This document shows, in pieces, positions 7,142 to 14,098 of a stretch of 16,947 nt of DNA; position 1 is the first letter of the stretch, and every line of letters begins with the position of its first letter. Origin of the DNA: JBDNJM01 sp041687755. GTDB taxonomy: Bacteria > Planctomycetota > UBA1135 > GCA-002686595. The notes under the pieces were generated by a model. That model had not been told where the DNA came from, did not search any database, and saw nothing but the letters and a program-made list of their open reading frames with translations. Location of the stretch: NCBI GenBank assembly GCA_041687755.1, contig JBDNJM010000030.1, forward strand, positions 1 through 16,947, read 5' to 3'. The position numbers and the translations under genes were made by a program.

Positions 7142-8040
7142 CCGACGAACCTCCGGCGCAGCAGGGCGCTGAGGGTCTCGAACACGAGGACCATCGCGAG
7201 CAGGGCGTAGAGGTACGTCCAGAACTCCCCGTAGCGCAGATGGTTGAACGACGTCTTGAGCCGCAGGCCGAGCGTGTCGTAGCCGAAGAACCCGAGCACC
7301 GCAGCCGAGCGCAGGGCGCACTCGAAGCGGTAAAACGCGTAGGCGCTGAGGTCGCCGAGGCTGAGCGGGAGCCGTCCGAGAAACAGCTCCGCGGCCGAGC
7401 CCGCGCCGAGGTGCCGCAGGGCCAGGGCCGGCCGCGGATCGCTCTCGTCGATCATCTCGGAGCCGAGGCGCGCGAGGGTGCCGGCGAAGGGCAGGGCGAT
7501 CGCGACGACGCCTGTGAAGGGCTCGACCCCGAACGCGCTCAGCAGCAGCACGGCCCACAAGAGCTCGTGCACCGAGCGCAGCAGCGCGCTGGCCAGTCGC
7601 GCGCCGGAGCGCACCAGTCGCGCGGCGGCACCGAGGGCTCCGCCGCGCTCGAGCACGCGGGCCCACAGAGCGTCTGTGCTGAGCAGCAGCAGCGGCAGCG
7701 CGAGCAGCAGCGCGCAGCCCATGCCCGCGACCGCGAAGGCCAGCGTGCGCCAGGCGACGGCGAGCAAGTCCAGCAGCAGCGGCGGTGCGCCGGGGATGGG
7801 CACCTCGCGCGCGATAGCAGGGCGCAGGGCGGCGCCCAACAGTTCGCCGAGCACGGCCCGTCCCGCCGGCCTCGGCACGAGTTCGCCGAGGCTGAGGCCA
7901 AGCGCCCAGTAGGCCAGCGCGGCCACCGCGGTGCAGGCCAGAACGAGGCGCGTTCGGCGCCCGGGAGCCGCCGCCCGCAGCGCGCGGTCGCGACCACCTG
8001 CGGGCGGCGAGCCTCCCGGCTCGAGCGCCTCAGAACGCAT
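7138..8040 (-). CDS. phnE: PhnE-type ABC transporter permease (first)
   Basis: 300 aa. A basic cytoplasmic N-terminus (about 1-30) is followed by a membrane helix (31-50), a periplasmic loop and further helices near 88-120, 158-188 and 275-292. The EAA-like loop is PRPALALRHLGAGSAAELFL (202-221), followed by SAYAFYRFECALRSAAVLG (232-250), the PhnE signature region. The first 11 bases overlap the end of the ATPase gene, so translation is probably coupled. Together with the downstream permease it gives the two-permease arrangement common in PhnD-type importers. Other in-frame starts a few codons downstream are possible because the N-terminus is poorly conserved. Confidence 0.85.
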   Translation of the reverse strand: MRSEALEPGGSPPAGGRDRALRAAAPGRRTRLVLACTAVAALAYWALGLSLGELVPRPAGRAVLGELLGAALRPAIAREVPIPGAPPLLLDLLAVAWRTLAFAVAGMGCALLLALPLLLLSTDALWARVLERGGALGAAARLVRSGARLASALLRSVHELLWAVLLLSAFGVEPFTGVVAIALPFAGTLARLGSEMIDESDPRPALALRHLGAGSAAELFLGRLPLSLGDLSAYAFYRFECALRSAAVLGFFGYDTLGLRLKTSFNHLRYGEFWTYLYALLAMVLVFETLSALLRRRFVG

Positions 8041-8788
8041 ACAGAGCGTCCGCCGCAGCGCTCGAGAGGTCCGCTGGCGGCCCGTCGTAGGCGATGGCCC
8101 CGTCGCGCAGCCCGATCAGCCGCGGGAAGAACTCGCGCGCCAGCTCGAGGTTGTGCAGGGAGCAGACCAGCGTCAAGCCGCGCTCGCGCGCCAGCCCCAG
8201 CAGCAGCTCGAGCAGGTCCCGACTCCGGGTTGGGTCGACGGCCGCTAGCGGCTCATCGCAGAGCAGCGTGTGCGGCTCCTGGAACAGGGCGCGCGCAATG
8301 GCGGTGCGCTGGGCCTCGCCGCCTGAGAGCTGCTCGACGGGCGCGTGGTAGCGCTCGGCGAGCCCGACGCGCTCAAGCAGCTCCAGGATCTCCAGCCGCT
8401 CGCCCTGCCCCGGCGCGAGCAGCGTACGCACCGCCGACCAAAAGCCGCGTCGCCCGATCCGCCCCAGCCCCACGTTGCTGGCCGCGGAGTACCCCGGCAC
8501 GAGCGTCAGATCTTGGTGCACGAACCCGATGCGGCTGCGCAACTCGCGCAGCTCAGCTGCGCTCAGCGCGCGCACGTCGCGCTCGCGCACGTACAGCTCT
8601 CCGCCCGTCGGTCGCAGGGCGGTGCCGAGCAGTCGCAGCAGGCTCGTCTTGCCCGCACCCGAGGGCCCGACGAGGGCGGTGGGCTCGTCCGGTCGCAGCT
8701 CGAAATCGAGGCCACGCAGGACCTCGGTGGCGCCCAGTCGCAGCCGTAGGCCGCGCGCGGCGAAGGCCGGTGTGAGGGGCTGAGCCAA
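8030..8788 (-). CDS. phnC: PhnC-type ABC transporter ATP-binding protein
   Basis: 252 aa with every ATPase motif intact: Walker A GPSGAGKT (41-48), Q-loop VHQDLTLVPG (90-99), signature LSGGEAQRTAIARAL (154-168), Walker B LLCDEPLAAVDP (175-186) and the switch histidine in CSLHNLELAREF (209-220). The Q-loop and the switch region resemble PhnC. The start appears to be TTG at 8788, six bases after the phnD stop and with no clear ribosome-binding site, so it may be read through coupling. It energises the two adjacent permeases from the cytoplasmic side. Confidence 0.92.
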   Translation of the reverse strand: MAQPLTPAFAARGLRLRLGATEVLRGLDFELRPDEPTALVGPSGAGKTSLLRLLGTALRPTGGELYVRERDVRALSAAELRELRSRIGFVHQDLTLVPGYSAASNVGLGRIGRRGFWSAVRTLLAPGQGERLEILELLERVGLAERYHAPVEQLSGGEAQRTAIARALFQEPHTLLCDEPLAAVDPTRSRDLLELLLGLARERGLTLVCSLHNLELAREFFPRLIGLRDGAIAYDGPPADLSSAAADALYAF

Positions 8789-8794
8789 GGTCGC

Positions 8795-9688
8795 CTACAG
8801 GAACCCGAGTTCGGCCGCGATCGCGTCGATGTCGGCGAAGTCCGCGTTCGTGGCTTCGATCAAGTCGTCGCGGTCGACCGCCTCGAGAATGACGGGATCG
8901 GCGAGGTCGACGAGGGCGCGCTGCAGAACATCGATCGTGCCAGCGCCGAAGCGCTCGTCCACGTCGCCGCGCACCGACCAGTTGTAGTCCGCGTAGGTCG
9001 GCGTAGTCCACAGCACCTCGACCTTGGACGGATCGATGCGCCCCTCCGCCAGGTCCCGATCCCAGACCTTGTAGCTGAGCACGCCCGCCTGGACCACGCC
9101 GTCCTGCACGTTCTTCCAGGTGCGATCGTGGGTGCCCGCGTAGACGGGCTCGGCGCCGAAGAACTCGGCCGGGGTCTGGCCGGTGGCTGCGCGCAGGAAG
9201 GCCTCGGGCATGAGGCGACCGGACGTGGATTTCGGCGAGCCGTACGTGAACTCGGTGACGCCGGCGAGGCCAAAAGGAAATGCGTTGCCGGGCTCGAGAC
9301 CGAGGGCGGTGTTCGCGATGAAGTAGCTCTTGAACTCCGGGTCCACGTCGCCCTGGGCGATGGCTCGGCTGCCGGGCACCGCGACGCGCGCCTGGGATCC
9401 CGTCAGCCCGCCGAACCACGCGAGCTGCACGTCGCCGGTCTCAAACATAGAGACCGAGGCCTCGTAGTCGGTGGACGGTACGTAGCGGACTTCGAGGCCG
9501 GTCGCCGTGCTCAGGTACTCGGCGAGCGGCGCAAAGCGGCGTGCAAGTTCGCCCGTGTCCTGGTCGGGAATCGCCGTGAAGCTCAAGACCGGTGCGCCGG
9601 AACGATGCGGATCCGAGCAGGAGCCCGCGACCAGGGCGGCCGCGAGGCTGAGTGCCAGCCCGGCGCGCGACAAGTTGGAGAACGACAT
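8795..9688 (-). CDS. phnD: PhnD-family substrate-binding lipoprotein, putative selenate type
   Basis: 297 aa. The N-terminal signal ends in AGSC (21-24), a plausible lipobox with Cys24 as anchor. The mature protein has the PhnD two-lobe pattern: FTAIPDQDTGELARRFAPLA (37-56), VQLAWFGGLTGSQARVAVPG (87-106), IAQGDVDPEFKSYFIAN (110-126), the ligand loop SPKSTSGRLMP (151-161) and VLSYKVWDRDLAEGRIDPSK (203-222). The FTAIPDQD opening, AWFGGLTG, and the later TTPTYADYNW-VRGDVDERFG stretch match what I remember of the putative selenate ABC-transporter binding clade (TIGR04553) within the broader PhnD family. Specificity is inferred, not shown, and no selD is in the window. It is the first gene of the operon. 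Confidence 0.88.
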   Translation of the reverse strand: MSFSNLSRAGLALSLAAALVAGSCSDPHRSGAPVLSFTAIPDQDTGELARRFAPLAEYLSTATGLEVRYVPSTDYEASVSMFETGDVQLAWFGGLTGSQARVAVPGSRAIAQGDVDPEFKSYFIANTALGLEPGNAFPFGLAGVTEFTYGSPKSTSGRLMPEAFLRAATGQTPAEFFGAEPVYAGTHDRTWKNVQDGVVQAGVLSYKVWDRDLAEGRIDPSKVEVLWTTPTYADYNWSVRGDVDERFGAGTIDVLQRALVDLADPVILEAVDRDDLIEATNADFADIDAIAAELGFL

Positions 9689-9909
9689 GGGGGGCCTAGG
9701 GGGAGCAGGTCGGCTCGGGGGCTGCCTGCGGGGACCGCGGAGCGGATACCAGGAGCGTAGGGCGAGCGCCGCAACGACTCACGGGATTGGAGCCTAGCAA
9801 CTGCAGCCATGACCTGCAGGGACCGAGGAGTCCCCGTGCCGGCCTGGTCGGGCCGCTCAGCTTCGGGCGCCTTTGCAATGGGGGCGGGGGCCAGGCGACA
9901 CTGTTCTTC
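9689..9909. promoter_or_regulatory. Divergent promoter region between phnD and the TPR gene
   Basis: 221 bases separate two divergently transcribed genes, so promoters for both must lie here. I see no convincing -35/-10 pair and no riboswitch-like fold. A pair of CTGCAG sites around 9800-9820 flanks a CATGAC core, which could be part of an operator. The TPR reading frame is open back to 9787, but that stretch does not look like a signal peptide. Confidence 0.35.
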
Positions 9910-11466
9910 ATGCAATCCGATTCGATGACGCTCATGGCGGGCGGCCGCGGTCCGGCGCGCCCGCTCCCCCTGGTGGCGCTGCTTTGCCTGCTGGTCCTCC
10001 AGGCCGTTGGGCTCCCGACCGCACACGCCGGGCAGTCCGGCTCTACGCCGGGGCTGCCCGCGGGCTTCGATCCCGTGGAGGAGTACCTGCTCGAGGCGCG
10101 GGCCGCCCGCCAGGCAGGCCGGCTGAACGACGCGCTCGACGTGCTGACGCGCGCCGCCGCCGAGATTCCCGAGGACTTCGATTCGGACCTGCTGCTGTGG
10201 CGCGGCCGAGTGCTGAACGACCTGGGGCGTTTCGCCGAGGCGCTTGAGGTCCTGGAGCGACTCGGATCGCTCGATCGCGGTCGGGGCTCGGCTGCGCGAC
10301 TCGAGCGCGTGCGCAGCCTGCGCGGCGCCGGGCGCAACCCCGAGGCCGAGGGCATTCTGCGAACGCTGCTCGAGAGCTACCCGCGCTGCGGGCCGGCGCG
10401 TGTGCAACTCGTGGACCTGCTGGTCGCACAGGAGCGCGGCCTGGAGGCCCAGCGCGAGCTCGACTCGCTGCTCGCCCAGGCGCCGGGGCTGGCCTGGGCC
10501 GTTGCGCTCAAGGCGCGGCTGGCCGCGCGCGCCGGGCAGGTCGATGCGGCGCTCACCCTGCTGCGCGAGCAGCTCGACGCCGACGACGCCCAGCAGAGCC
10601 TGCGCGCGGTGCTCGTGGAGCTATTGATCGAGAGCAACCGACCGCGCGAGGCCTGGATCGAGTCCAAGATCTTGATCGAAGACTCGAAGGACCCGCTGCG
10701 CTACGAGCTGGCCGCCCGCGCGGCGCTCGCCGCCGATGAACCGTTCGACGCCTTCGCGGCGCTGGTGCAGGCCCTGCGCATCGCGCCCGAGCGCACCTCG
10801 ACGCTGGACTCGCTCATGGTTGTGCTGACGCGCAGCGACGACGTCCGCGACCAGATCGCCCTGCAGCGTGCGGGCGCGCGTCCGGAGGATCCCGTCGGCT
10901 GGGTCCAGGCGATGGAAGCGCGCCTCGGGATGGGCCGGCCGCGCGACGCGATCGCGCTGTACGAGTCGCTCGACCCGGAGATCCAGCAGGACCCGGAGGC
11001 GCGGCTCGTGCTGGCCGAGGGCCTGCGCGGGATTCAAGACTTCACCCGGGCCCTGAGCGTGATCGAACCGCTGTGCACGGAGTTGCCCGGCACTCGCCCG
11101 ATTCCGCTGGCCGCTTGGTTCGAGCGGGCCCTGATCGAGGTGGAGCTGGGCCGCAACGAGAGCGCGCTGATGTCGTTCCGCAAGGCGGCCGTCGGCGACC
11201 TGGCCCCCGAGGCGCACTTCAACCGGGCGCTGGTCCTGCGCGGTCTGCGGCGCGACGCCGAGGCCGAGCGGGCGCTGGTGGAGGCGGTTGGGGTCCTCGA
11301 TGCCTTTCCGGAGGCCTGGAAAGAGCTCGGGGCGGTCCGCTGGTCCAGCCTCGGCAAGAAATCGGAGGCCATCACCGCGTACCTGAAGTACCTGGAGCTG
11401 TCCGGTGGGGACCCCGCCGTCGAGGCCTTGCTGGAGCGCGAGGGCGTCCCGCTGGGATCTCGCTGA
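9910..11466 (+). CDS. Secreted tetratricopeptide-repeat protein
   Basis: 518 aa from the ATG at 9910. ATGs at 9925 and 9934 in the same frame are equally possible, because the signal peptide core (LPLVALLCLLVLQAVG, then cleavage near AHA-GQ) follows all three. The rest is almost entirely paired helices of TPR type, for example LNDALDVLTRAAAEIPEDFD, FAEALEVLERLG, VDAALTLLREQLDADD and SEAITAYLKYLELSGG. The last unit ends close to the C-terminus. No enzymatic motif is seen. The gene precedes exbB, exbD and tonB on the same strand (175-base gap), so it may be a periplasmic scaffold or cargo-binding partner of that energy transducer. An earlier start at 9787 would add 41 residues without a usable signal. 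Confidence 0.82.
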   Translation: MQSDSMTLMAGGRGPARPLPLVALLCLLVLQAVGLPTAHAGQSGSTPGLPAGFDPVEEYLLEARAARQAGRLNDALDVLTRAAAEIPEDFDSDLLLWRGRVLNDLGRFAEALEVLERLGSLDRGRGSAARLERVRSLRGAGRNPEAEGILRTLLESYPRCGPARVQLVDLLVAQERGLEAQRELDSLLAQAPGLAWAVALKARLAARAGQVDAALTLLREQLDADDAQQSLRAVLVELLIESNRPREAWIESKILIEDSKDPLRYELAARAALAADEPFDAFAALVQALRIAPERTSTLDSLMVVLTRSDDVRDQIALQRAGARPEDPVGWVQAMEARLGMGRPRDAIALYESLDPEIQQDPEARLVLAEGLRGIQDFTRALSVIEPLCTELPGTRPIPLAAWFERALIEVELGRNESALMSFRKAAVGDLAPEAHFNRALVLRGLRRDAEAERALVEAVGVLDAFPEAWKELGAVRWSSLGKKSEAITAYLKYLELSGGDPAVEALLEREGVPLGSR

Positions 11467-11641
11467 ACCGCTCCGGCAGCTCTTCGTTCAGGTACCGACC
11501 CGGTGCCTGATCGGCTTCACTGTGGATCCAGCGGCTGCGGTCGGGTCTCCTGGTCGCAGATCCAGGGGTCCCTGAGGAATCTCAGTCGGCCGCCGGCCTT
11601 CGCCACTTTTCGAATCCGTCCGACTTTCTCTCGCCCTTCCG

Positions 11642-12148
11642 ATGTTGCTGAACCTGTTCGAGCGCGGCGGATTCTTGATGTGGCCGCTGCTCACCCTTTC
11701 GATGGTGAGCCTGGCGGTGGTCGCGGAGCGCCTGCTGTTCTGGATGCGCGAGGGCCGGCAGCCCGCGCGCGCGGCCCTCGAAGGGGCCCTGCGCGATCTG
11801 GACCTGGATCGCCGCGATCCCGGCAGCGTTGAGGTGGCCATCGGTTACGAGCAGCGGCGGCTCGAGCGCGGCCTGATGATCATAGACACCACGATCACCG
11901 CGGCGCCGCTGCTCGGGATTCTGGGGACGGTGCTCGGGATCATCCAGTCTTTCGAGCTGCTGAGCGCGACGGTCGCCGTCGACCCGCTGGCGATTTCCGG
12001 CGGCGTCGCGAAGGCCCTCGTCACCACCGCGGCCGGCCTGGTCATTGCCCTCCTCGCGCTGTTTCCGCTCAACCTCCTGAGGTCTCGCGTCGAGCACCGC
12101 ATCGAAGAGCTCGAGCGCGAAGCGACGCGGCTGCTGGCCAGCTTCTGA
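11642..12148 (+). CDS. exbB: Short ExbB/TolQ/MotA-family ion-channel protein
   Basis: 168 aa, shorter than the roughly 220-240 usual for ExbB. Three membrane helices lie at about 12-33, 81-104 and 119-146. The signature APLLGILGTVLGIIQSF (88-104) and GGVAKALVTTAAGLVIALLA (120-139) are the MotA/TolQ/ExbB hallmarks. It should form the channel ring that, with ExbD, uses ion flow to energise TonB. Aligned without gaps to remembered E. coli ExbB, Thr96 matches Thr148 and Thr129 matches Thr181, but Lys124 stands at the position of the essential Glu176. The cytoplasmic loop (34-78) is also reduced. There is no clear ribosome-binding site before the ATG at 11642. Confidence 0.88.
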   Translation: MLLNLFERGGFLMWPLLTLSMVSLAVVAERLLFWMREGRQPARAALEGALRDLDLDRRDPGSVEVAIGYEQRRLERGLMIIDTTITAAPLLGILGTVLGIIQSFELLSATVAVDPLAISGGVAKALVTTAAGLVIALLALFPLNLLRSRVEHRIEELEREATRLLASF

Positions 12149-12238
12149 TGCCCGCCTTCCAGCACGCCGCGAAGTTCGAGCCCGACTCGCGGTGCCGCCC
12201 TGCGGCCCGGACTGACCGAACCTGATCCCCGTTCCACC

Positions 12239-12667
12239 GTGTTCGAATCCCGCGCCCGCAGGCTCCGCTCGAAGCGGAACACGCGCATCGAGATGCTGCC
12301 GCTGATCGACGTGCTGTTCCTGCTGCTCGCGGTGTTCGTGCTCTCGGTGGCGAACATGGTCCGCAGCTACGCGGTGCCCGTGGACCTGCCCAAGGCGGCC
12401 ACGGGCGAGCAGGATCAGCTGCCGTCCGTGCTGCTGCTCTCTGTCGAGGCCGACGGTCAATTCAGCCTCGGGGGGGAGCGCACCGAGCTGGAGGTCATCC
12501 GCGCCCAGGTCGCCGAGCGCGTCGCTGGAGACCCCTCGTTGCGGGTCATGGTCCAGGCCGACAAGAATTGCCGCTGGGAGCGCGTCGTGGAGCTTCTGGA
12601 CACGGTGCGCGCGGTCGGTGGCGGTCGCGTGCTGCTCGTAGCCGATCCGCTGGAGAGCGGCACATGA
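12239..12667 (+). CDS. exbD: ExbD/TolR-family protein
   Basis: 142 aa from a GTG start at 12239; the first internal ATG (codon 19) would cut into the conserved region. A basic cytoplasmic N-terminus (RARRLRSKRNTRIEM) precedes a single membrane helix at about 20-40, LPLIDVLFLLLAVFVLSV. Asp24 in it is the conserved proton-carrying aspartate of the family. A periplasmic domain of about 100 residues follows, with the expected VMVQADKNCRWERVVELLD pattern (103-121). It pairs with ExbB 90 bases upstream, and its stop overlaps the TonB start by four bases. Confidence 0.92.
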   Translation: MFESRARRLRSKRNTRIEMLPLIDVLFLLLAVFVLSVANMVRSYAVPVDLPKAATGEQDQLPSVLLLSVEADGQFSLGGERTELEVIRAQVAERVAGDPSLRVMVQADKNCRWERVVELLDTVRAVGGGRVLLVADPLESGT

Positions 12668-13479
12668 ACGGTCGGTTCGAACGCTGGGTCGAAGACGAGC
12701 GCCGCTGTTGGCGGGCCGCGATCGCGTTTTCCGGTCTCGCGCATTTGGGGCTGCTGGGCGCCTATGCGCTGCACACGTGGCTCGGATTCACGCCCGCGCG
12801 GGCGGAGATTTTGAGCCAGCCGATCGAGGTGGAAGTGGTGGCCCTGACGGCCGCGGACCTGGAGCAGCTGCTGACGCGCACCGCGCCGACCTCCGGCAGC
12901 GGCTTCGCGCGGCCCGATTCGCGCCGCGCGGCCTCGCGGATGGCCGGACCGCGCCCGCTCGATATCGACTCGCTGCTGCCGCCGGACCCCAGTCGCATCG
13001 ACGTCCCCCAGTCGACGGAGGCTCCGGGCGCGATGCGCATGCTGGAGGCGAACTCGGCGATCGGGACGGAGAAGAGCCTGTACGACTCTCGCCGCCGCAG
13101 GCGCGTCGAGATGGATCTGGACCTGCTGGCCGAGATCGTCACCTCCGAGCAAGCGGTGCAGCCGGGCGCGGACTCAGGCGAAGGGCAGCTGCTCGAGGCG
13201 CAGATCCTGACCGAGGACCTGGCCCGCTCGATCTGCAAGCTCAAGGTCATGCCGCGGGACGAGGAGCGCTGGCGGCAGCTGGGCATGGACGGCGTAGGCC
13301 TGTTCGAGTTTCGGATCGACGCGGAAGGCCTGGTCAGCGCCGTCGACGTGATCACGTCAACGGGCTACCGCGAGCTGGACCTGGCCGGGATCGAGGCGCT
13401 GCAGGCCTGGCAGTTCGACACGGACGAAATGGATCGGGTCCGCGCCCCGTACCGCTACCGGCAGCGCTTTATGTGGTGA
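12664..13479 (+). CDS. tonB: TonB-like energy transducer
   Basis: 271 aa from the ATG at 12664, which overlaps the exbD stop (ATGA). The frame is open upstream to 12568, but only inside exbD. A membrane helix at about 17-40 contains Ser23-x3-His27, the same spacing as the Ser16/His20 pair of E. coli TonB. The C-terminal domain (about 190-271) has GVGLFEFRIDAEGLVSAVDV, STGYRELDLAGIEALQAWQF and ends APYRYRQRFMW, a TonB-C pattern. The middle is not the usual long Pro-Glu/Pro-Lys spacer; instead it is mixed, with an RRRRR patch near 143-147 and few prolines. The classic YP motif before the C-terminal domain reads KVMPRDEERW. It may serve an envelope task other than outer-membrane receptor energisation. 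Confidence 0.82.
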   Translation: MNGRFERWVEDERRCWRAAIAFSGLAHLGLLGAYALHTWLGFTPARAEILSQPIEVEVVALTAADLEQLLTRTAPTSGSGFARPDSRRAASRMAGPRPLDIDSLLPPDPSRIDVPQSTEAPGAMRMLEANSAIGTEKSLYDSRRRRRVEMDLDLLAEIVTSEQAVQPGADSGEGQLLEAQILTEDLARSICKLKVMPRDEERWRQLGMDGVGLFEFRIDAEGLVSAVDVITSTGYRELDLAGIEALQAWQFDTDEMDRVRAPYRYRQRFMW

Positions 13480-13546
13480 GCGGGCCGCGGGTGATGGTGA
13501 GCCGGGGTGATACGGCCTACAGGTCCCGCATGAGGAACAGCGCCCG

Positions 13547-14056
13547 ATGAGTCGACCGATCCCGAGGCCCAAGCCGATCCCGCCCGGTCCCGGCCAAGAG
13601 TCGGTCTGGGACTACCCGCGTCCGCCGCGCCTTGAGCGCTCGAAGAGTCGCGTTGAAGTGATTTTCAAGGGCGTGCACGTGGCGGACTCCCGCTGTCCCT
13701 GGCGCGTGCTCGAAACGAGTCACGCGCCGGTCTACTACTTGCCCGCGGAGGACGTGGTCATGGAGTACCTGCAGCCGGCGCGCGGGCAGTCGTTTTGCGA
13801 GTGGAAGGGCGCGGCCCAGTACTTCGACCTAGTGGTGGCCGGGCGCGTGGCGGAGCGCGCCGCCTGGTGCTATCCAGACCCCAGTCCTGAGTTTCAACCC
13901 CTGGCGGGGGCCTTCGCCTTCTACCTGGGAGCGCTGGACCGGGCCCTCGTGGACGGCAAGGAGGCCCGATCCCAGCCGGGGGACTTCTACGGTGGCTGGA
14001 TCACGCCGGCGGTCGTCGGCCCGTTCAAGGGCGTGCCGGGAAGCCTGGGCTGGTAG
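13547..14056 (+). CDS. DUF427 domain-containing protein
   Basis: 169 aa, soluble and without a signal peptide. The Pro-rich N-terminal 30 residues lead into the DUF427 core: VEVIFKGVHVADSRCPWRVL (36-55), SHAPVYYLPAEDV (58-70), QSFCEWKGAAQYFDLV (81-96), AWCYPDPSPEFQPLAGAFAF (106-125) and a C-terminal FYGGWIT (147-153). DUF427 is a small beta-rich family of unknown biochemical role, widespread in Actinobacteria and Proteobacteria. It starts 67 bases after the tonB gene on the same strand and 42 bases before the next, so cotranscription is possible but not required. Confidence 0.93.
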   Translation: MSRPIPRPKPIPPGPGQESVWDYPRPPRLERSKSRVEVIFKGVHVADSRCPWRVLETSHAPVYYLPAEDVVMEYLQPARGQSFCEWKGAAQYFDLVVAGRVAERAAWCYPDPSPEFQPLAGAFAFYLGALDRALVDGKEARSQPGDFYGGWITPAVVGPFKGVPGSLGW

Positions 14057-14098
14057 AGGCGAATAGCAGCCGATCCGAGGTCGTAGGATGCAGGCGTC

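Noticed and set aside
7142..7666. N-terminal extension of the second permease frame
   Set aside because: It overlaps the first permease and lacks membrane segments; the ATG at 7141 forms a four-base overlap typical of this operon.
7240..8775. 511-codon plus-strand open frame opposite phnE and phnC
   Set aside because: It lies antisense to two genes with intact motifs. Its translation is Arg/Ala/Gln-rich and without domains.
6221..9688. Complete phosphonate utilisation locus
   Set aside because: Only importer genes are present, with no C-P lyase, phosphonatase or phosphite dehydrogenase, and the binding protein resembles another clade.
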